Source: Planctomycetaceae bacterium (GTDB taxonomy: Bacteria > Planctomycetota > Planctomycetia > Planctomycetales > Planctomycetaceae). Taken from it: a stretch of DNA of 6,373 nucleotides. Made by a program: the position numbers and the translations under genes. Below are positions 5,198 through 6,373 of the stretch, in pieces; position 1 is the first letter of the stretch, and every line of letters starts with the position of its first letter. The notes beneath the pieces are model-generated. The model was not told the origin of the DNA. It did no database searches and saw only the letters and a program-made list of their open reading frames with translations. The stretch is from contig WFOZ01000289.1 of the NCBI GenBank assembly GCA_015487825.1, positions 1-6,373 on the forward strand. Reading direction: 5' to 3'.

Positions 5198-6373
5198 ATG
5201 GGCAGCGTGAATACAGAAAAACATGAATCACCGCAGAAGGTATTGCAAAATATCTTCTCGAAGAAATACCTGCCTGCGCTGGATGGTTTGCGGTTTGTTG
5301 CCGTGCTGATGGTCCTGCTTGATCATGGTGGAATTCAGCACCTTGGCGGCGATGGTGTCACTTATTTTTTCGTTCTGAGTGGCTTCCTGTTTTCGTGGAT
5401 ACTGTGCAGACAGTGGGAGCGAGACAAAACAATTTCATTTCGTCGCTTCTATTTTCGGCGAACTTTTCGGATTGTCCCCGCCTGCTATTGCTGTCTGGTT
5501 TTTACAATTGTGGCAAAAAATCTGCTGGGGCTTCCGGTGGATTATGCTCACGCGGTTTCTGCGTTTACTTACACCGCTAACTATTATAATGCTCTTTATA
5601 ACCACCCGCCGACGGGCTTTTCTTTTTTCTGGTCGCTAGCTGTGGAAGAACAGTTTTATCTTATCTGGCCGATTCTGTTTCTGTTCTTTATTAAGCGTGG
5701 TCGCAAATCACTGATGCGGTTCTTGTTGATCAGCATTATCTTCATCTGCACCTGGCGCTGCTGGTTGGCATGGAATGAGATCGTCAGTCATGCCTGGCTA
5801 TACAATGCTTTTGATACCAGGATCGACAGCATCGCAATTGGTTGCCTGTTCGGATTGCTGATTCGCGAAAACTGGTTTCAGTTACTGCTGCATCGATTGA
5901 CTCAAAATGTCTGGTCACCTTTATTGCCATTCGGCCTGCTCGTATTTGTCCATTCGTTGCCCAGATCATTCCACTACAGTTTGGGGTTCACGGTGGAATC
6001 TGTTTTGATGGGGATTTTACTTGTGCAGATGATTGTTCTTTCGAATTGTCCATTCTGGAGTTGGCTCAATTGGAAGCCGATCCGATTTCTGGGGGTTTTA
6101 TCCTACTCGATGTATCTGTATCACGCCTGGGGGCTGGCAGCTGGTAGAGTATTATCTTCGCTTCCGTTGGAGGGGCAGGTTCTGGCAGGAGTATTGTTTA
6201 CGATCATCCTGGCAACGGCTTCCTATTACCTTGTCGAACTTCCGTTCCAAAAACTGCGAGACCGCTGGGAGCCTGCTTTCTGTGGGGAAAGAGAGAGTAA
6301 AAAAGCAAACAACTGGTCGCAATCTATTCGCCCTGCGCTTCAGCAATTCATGAATTCAAAAAAACACGGATGA
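5198..6373 (+). CDS. Membrane acyltransferase, OafA/Acyltransferase_3 family
   Basis: This 391-residue integral membrane protein is expected to move an acyl group, often acetyl, onto a surface polysaccharide, lipid or other carbohydrate. The N-terminal signature is YLPALDGLRFVAVLMVLLDHGG, with DGLR at 29-32 and the conserved His H43. It is followed by FFVLSGFLFSW (57-67) and a basic loop rich in Arg (FRRFYFRRTFR, 81-91). The hallmark FFWSLAVEEQFYLIWP lies at 143-158, then FDTRIDSIAIGCLFGLL (205-221) and LSYSMYLYHAWG (301-312). The last helix ends at VELPFQKLR (346-354). About ten hydrophobic segments are visible, and the length is typical. No SGNH domain is fused at the C terminus, only a short polar tail. 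ATG at 5198 follows an in-frame TAG at 5177, and the ribosome binding site is poor. The acceptor is unknown, and neighbours do not identify a polysaccharide cluster. Confidence 0.92.
   Translation: MGSVNTEKHESPQKVLQNIFSKKYLPALDGLRFVAVLMVLLDHGGIQHLGGDGVTYFFVLSGFLFSWILCRQWERDKTISFRRFYFRRTFRIVPACYCCLVFTIVAKNLLGLPVDYAHAVSAFTYTANYYNALYNHPPTGFSFFWSLAVEEQFYLIWPILFLFFIKRGRKSLMRFLLISIIFICTWRCWLAWNEIVSHAWLYNAFDTRIDSIAIGCLFGLLIRENWFQLLLHRLTQNVWSPLLPFGLLVFVHSLPRSFHYSLGFTVESVLMGILLVQMIVLSNCPFWSWLNWKPIRFLGVLSYSMYLYHAWGLAAGRVLSSLPLEGQVLAGVLFTIILATASYYLVELPFQKLRDRWEPAFCGERESKKANNWSQSIRPALQQFMNSKKHG

Noticed and set aside
3339..6373. Pyrophosphorylase and acyltransferase as a polysaccharide gene cluster
   Set aside because: They are divergent, 422 bp apart, and no glycosyltransferase, flippase or polymerase is present, so the link is not supported.

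Overview
The window reads as a piece of chromosome from a planctomycete, probably of the Gimesia/Planctomyces type. This is an inference. It rests on a mid-range GC content judged by eye, weak or absent Shine-Dalgarno sequences, exported ResA/TlpA-like and thioredoxin–NHL proteins, a eukaryote-like UDP-sugar pyrophosphorylase, and short nested palindromic repeats in intergenic DNA. No phage, plasmid, transposase, CRISPR, rRNA or tRNA signal was seen.

Layout. Positions 1-365 hold no gene but are dense in repeats. There is a perfect 24-bp inverted repeat (95-118/148-171) whose arms are themselves hairpins, three copies of a 15-nt palindrome (192-206, 224-238, 290-304), and several further inverted repeats that cross one another. 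Positions 366-1532 (+) encode an exported thioredoxin-fold protein with a long helical N-terminal region. Positions 1629-3317 (+) encode an exported thioredoxin plus six-blade NHL propeller protein that closely resembles animal NHLRC2 in its redox motif. A probable intrinsic terminator (3320-3340) separates this gene from the convergent gene at 3339-4775 (-), a UAP1-like nucleotidyltransferase. A 422-bp gap without a convincing gene (4776-5197) lies between that gene and a divergent, complete OafA-type membrane acyltransferase (5198-6373, +), whose stop codon is the last codon of the window.

How the genes fit together. The first two genes share direction and predicted compartment (outside the cytoplasmic membrane), and both carry CxxC thioredoxin domains. 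They may therefore act in the same thiol-redox or protein-quality process, although 96 bp and a possible hairpin lie between them. The UAP1-like enzyme (cytoplasmic sugar-nucleotide supply) and the acyltransferase (membrane acylation of glycans or lipids) could both serve cell-surface glycan synthesis, but they are divergently transcribed and nothing here proves a link. I see no clear multi-gene defence or other novel system. The points most worth a second look are the repeat cluster and the bacterial exported NHLRC2-like protein.
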